A stretch of 8,788 nt of DNA, taken from NCBI GenBank assembly GCA_050732995.1, contig JBOHSA010000103.1:1-8788 (forward strand), written 5' to 3'. Both the position numbers and the translations under genes were made by a program. Source of the stretch: JBOHSA01 sp050732995 (GTDB taxonomy: Bacteria; Gemmatimonadota; Gemmatimonadetes; Gemmatimonadales; GWC2-71-9). The notes beneath the pieces are model-generated. The model saw only the letters and a list, made by a program, of their open reading frames with translations, did no database searches and was not told the origin of the DNA. Positions within the stretch are counted from its first letter, which is position 1, and every line of letters starts with the position of its first letter. Positions 6,923 to 8,788 of the stretch are shown one piece after another.

Positions 6923-6938
6923 GGAGGGGAGAGGGGGG
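6923..6938 (+). promoter_or_regulatory. Purine-rich Shine-Dalgarno-like run before the BsuPI-like gene
   Basis: GGAGGGGAGAGGGGGG lies 13 bases after the protease stop and could load ribosomes for the next gene. Its spacing fits an ACG at 6939 (0-11 bases depending on which part pairs) but is long for the TTG at 6957. It is the main reason to doubt the conventional start. Confidence 0.4.
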
Positions 6939-6956
6939 ACGCGCTGGGTCCCCATC

Positions 6957-7406
6957 TTGGCCTCGCTGGCCGCCGTCGCGGCCTCCTGTCGCCAGGCCGA
7001 GTCCGATCACCACCGCCCCCCCTCACCCACCGCCGTGACGCGCGATTCGCTGCGCTTCACCGTTGCCGCGCCGGCCGAAGCGCGCGTGGACGAGGACGTG
7101 CCGATCACGCTCCGCCTGACGAACGCCGCCGGCCGACCGGTCGAGCTGTATCTGCGTGGGCGGGAGATCGCATTCGACATCATCGCCGCCGACCACGCCG
7201 GCGTGATCGTGTGGCGGCGCCTCGCCGGCGTGGTCGTCCCGGGAATCCTCCAGGTCAAGGTCCTCGGACCCGGCGAGACGCTCGAGCTCGAGGATGCCTG
7301 GCGGCCCGCGGCGCCGGGCGAGTACTCCCTTCAGGGCATACTGCCAACGGACGAGCCCGAGCCGCTGCGCACCGCGCCCGTCCGGGTCCGCGTGCTCCCT
7401 CGCTGA
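6957..7406 (+). CDS. Lipoprotein with BsuPI-like proteinase-inhibitor domain
   Basis: The frame encodes a lipoprotein signal (RWVPILASLAAVAASC, lipobox AASC), a short linker, then an immunoglobulin-like beta domain of about 115 residues. Matches to the BsuPI pattern (intracellular proteinase inhibitor of Bacillus subtilis, PF12690) are VPITLRLTNAAGRPVELYL, REIAFDIIAADHAGVIVWRR, LGPGETLELEDAW and APGEYSLQGIL: the strand order, the FD and VW pairs and the PGE..W..GEY spacing all fit. The start is uncertain. TTG at 6957 is the only standard start near the signal but removes the Arg of its n-region; ACG (6939) or CTG (6906 or 6921) would keep it. GTG at 7035 would remove the lipobox. Being just downstream of a secreted protease, it may inhibit or hold that enzyme, or that of a competitor; this is inference. 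It could also be an unrelated Ig-like lipoprotein. Confidence 0.75.
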   Translation: MASLAAVAASCRQAESDHHRPPSPTAVTRDSLRFTVAAPAEARVDEDVPITLRLTNAAGRPVELYLRGREIAFDIIAADHAGVIVWRRLAGVVVPGILQVKVLGPGETLELEDAWRPAAPGEYSLQGILPTDEPEPLRTAPVRVRVLPR

Positions 7407-7467
7407 CTAACGCTTGACCTCTCGTCTGATTTCTGCCACCCGCTGAGCGCCTACGCGCCTGCGCGCC

Positions 7468-8733
7468 TCACTGGAGCCTGTCGAACCGCCGGTCGTTCCT
7501 TCGGGCCAGCCAGTACAACGGGACTCCGATGAGCAGCGCTGCTCCCGCCCCGACCCACGCCGCTGCGATGGACCTCATCCGCGCCACGTACCCCCAGCCC
7601 GACTGCCCCGCCACGCCGCCCAAATTGGCGAAGAACGAATCGAGCGAGATGATCGTCGCGCGCTGGGCCGAGGGGATGTGGACGTTGAGATAACCTTGCT
7701 TCACCGGCGATGCGAGCCCGAGCGCGATCCCGTACACCAGGTACAAGCCCACTACGATGTAGAACCGGACGGGCGTGCCCGACGGCCCACCACCGGCGGC
7801 GCCGAGCCCCAGCGCCCCGCACGCCATCGCGGTGAGCGCCTGGACGATCGCCGAGAAGATCAGCACGCCCGTCCGCGTCCGCACGAGCCGCGTCACTGGG
7901 GGCACCAGGGCATTGCCCGCGATCAGGGAAAGCGCCAAGAGGGCCGCGATCAGACCGTTCACCCAGACCAGATCTCGGCCCAGCAGGTCGAGGAAATAGC
8001 GCTGCCAGCTGTAGAATCCGAAAATCATGAAGCTCATGTTGACCAATGAAGCGAGCATCACCGGCCGCACCACCGGGTGGGACAGGCCGTAGCGCATACC
8101 CTCCACGAACACGCGCCGCATCTCCGCCGGGACCCGCTTGAGCTGGAGCGCACGCGGCGTGTAGCCGGGCTCGGGCATGGCGAGCCACGCGAGCGCGAAC
8201 AGCGGCACCACGACCGCGGCTCGCACCACGTAGGGGAGTGACAGGTTGACTTGGCCGAGTAGCCCGCCGCTGATCGTCCCCAGGAGCATCGCGGCGCCGA
8301 AGACCATCTGCCCCCGGGCGAAGACCGGCTCGAGCGGCTCGGTGTACCCGGTGGCCTTGAGGGCGTCCACCAGCCAGGCGTCCACCGCCCCCGTGTAGAA
8401 CGTGTAGCCCAGCCCGAGAAACACCGACACGCCCATGAACGGCCAGAACCCCCACCCCTGCCACGCGATGGCGACGTACAACAAGGTGGTGACGAAGAGC
8501 GTGCCGAGGCAGAGCAGCAGGGAGACGCGGCGGCCGACGGTGTCCGCCACCACGCCGGTCGGGATCTCGAACACCATCATGCCGAACGTGAACGCCGCGT
8601 TGGTCAGCATGACCTGCATGATGTCGAGCCCCGCGCCCATCTTGAACAGCGTGTCGATGCCCCAGATCAGGGACATCGCCAGGTTGAACAGCCCGGTGAT
8701 AGCGAAGTAGGTGCGGATGATGCGCCCGCTCAC
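7468..8733 (-). CDS. MFS transporter (probable efflux permease)
   Basis: 421 residues with about 12 hydrophobic segments, the usual size for the major facilitator superfamily. The loop 2-3 signature motif A is clear at 60-69 (GVVADTVGRR), preceded by FEIPTG as in many drug/proton antiporters; TGAVDAWLVDAL (114-125) also fits that group. A longer hydrophilic stretch with basic residues (about 190-215) is the central loop between the two six-helix halves. The substrate cannot be read from the sequence, and no substrate-specific motif was recognised. The GTG start at 8733-8731 overlaps the TGA of an upstream frame by four bases (GTGA), implying translational coupling with a gene beyond the window. 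It converges on the BsuPI-like gene with 61 bases between stops and no clear hairpin terminator there. Confidence 0.92.
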   Translation of the reverse strand: MSGRIIRTYFAITGLFNLAMSLIWGIDTLFKMGAGLDIMQVMLTNAAFTFGMMVFEIPTGVVADTVGRRVSLLLCLGTLFVTTLLYVAIAWQGWGFWPFMGVSVFLGLGYTFYTGAVDAWLVDALKATGYTEPLEPVFARGQMVFGAAMLLGTISGGLLGQVNLSLPYVVRAAVVVPLFALAWLAMPEPGYTPRALQLKRVPAEMRRVFVEGMRYGLSHPVVRPVMLASLVNMSFMIFGFYSWQRYFLDLLGRDLVWVNGLIAALLALSLIAGNALVPPVTRLVRTRTGVLIFSAIVQALTAMACGALGLGAAGGGPSGTPVRFYIVVGLYLVYGIALGLASPVKQGYLNVHIPSAQRATIISLDSFFANLGGVAGQSGWGYVARMRSIAAAWVGAGAALLIGVPLYWLARRNDRRFDRLQ

Positions 8734-8788
8734 GCGTCGGCGACCGGCAGCGGGACGGTGGCGGGCCGGGGGGGGGGGGGGGGGGGGG
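8730..8788 (-). CDS. C-terminal end of a gene running off the window
   Basis: A frame ending at TGA 8732-8730 overlaps the transporter start in GTGA. Readable C-terminal residues are RPATVPLPVADA; beyond that the codons fall in the G run (Pro codons on this strand) and cannot be trusted. The overlap is the main support. The product is unknown. Confidence 0.35.
   Translation of the reverse strand, partial: PPPPPPRPATVPLPVADA
8768..8788. repeat. Terminal 21-base poly-G run
   Basis: Every base from 8768 to the end is G. A homopolymer placed exactly at the sequence end is typical of dark-cycle poly-G reads from two-colour sequencing assembled into a contig end, so it is probably not genomic. 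Confidence 0.7.

Noticed and set aside
5640..6956. The BsuPI-like frame extended back to an ATG at 5640
   Set aside because: The extension is an Arg-rich out-of-frame reading of the protease; only the part from the lipoprotein signal onward makes sense.
5383..7026. Minus-strand 547-codon frame across the protease
   Set aside because: Antisense shadow; the plus strand encodes a protease with full catalytic triad and a Shine-Dalgarno.
7407..7467. Possible bidirectional terminator between convergent genes
   Set aside because: The stretch has GCGCCT-type repeats but no clean hairpin with a T-run on either strand.

Overview
The window looks like a piece of a high-G+C bacterial chromosome, most likely Gemmatimonadota or a relative. 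This is an inference from gene style, not from a marker gene: a Ser/Thr kinase fused to TPRs, a secreted alpha-amino acid ester hydrolase, a sorbosone-dehydrogenase-like remnant and lipoprotein-rich secreted genes. Most of it is very G+C rich (about 80 % by hand count at 2461-2520). The left 0.9 kb is clearly lower (about 55 % at 481-600). The right end is a 21-base G run and looks like a contig end.

Left region (1-1085): a short integron cassette array without an integrase in view, read on the minus strand. One complete attC site (234-320) folds into an imperfect palindrome with two unpaired bases on one arm. Half of a second attC (1-24) is cut by the window start and matches the first at 20 of 24 bases. 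The complete cassette (240-896) carries one exported protein of unknown function (337-873, minus). Its upstream edge is an inverted pair of core-like sites (889-911) with the spacing of an attI core. The next cassette (1-239) has no convincing ORF. No intI gene is present, so this is best described as a CALIN-like array (attC sites lacking an integrase) or the end of a longer integron.

Centre (1086-5207): two co-oriented minus-strand genes. A secreted alpha-amino acid ester hydrolase with every family catalytic residue is followed 57 bp later by a soluble Ser/Thr protein kinase with a TolB/FlgO-like middle domain and TPRs. They may form one transcription unit.

Right-centre (5273-7406): a decayed 5' fragment of a PQQ-type sugar (sorbosone) dehydrogenase gene on the minus strand, then two plus-strand genes. 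The first encodes a chymotrypsin-like secreted serine protease with a probable lipoprotein signal and a pro-region. The second, immediately downstream, encodes a lipoprotein whose mature part resembles the BsuPI proteinase-inhibitor fold. Together they suggest a protease with its own inhibitor or chaperone. The second gene has no normal start codon in a good position.

Right end (7468-8788): a minus-strand MFS transporter, converging on the BsuPI-like gene. Its GTG start overlaps the stop of a further gene that runs off the window. No tRNA, rRNA, CRISPR array or insertion sequence was seen.
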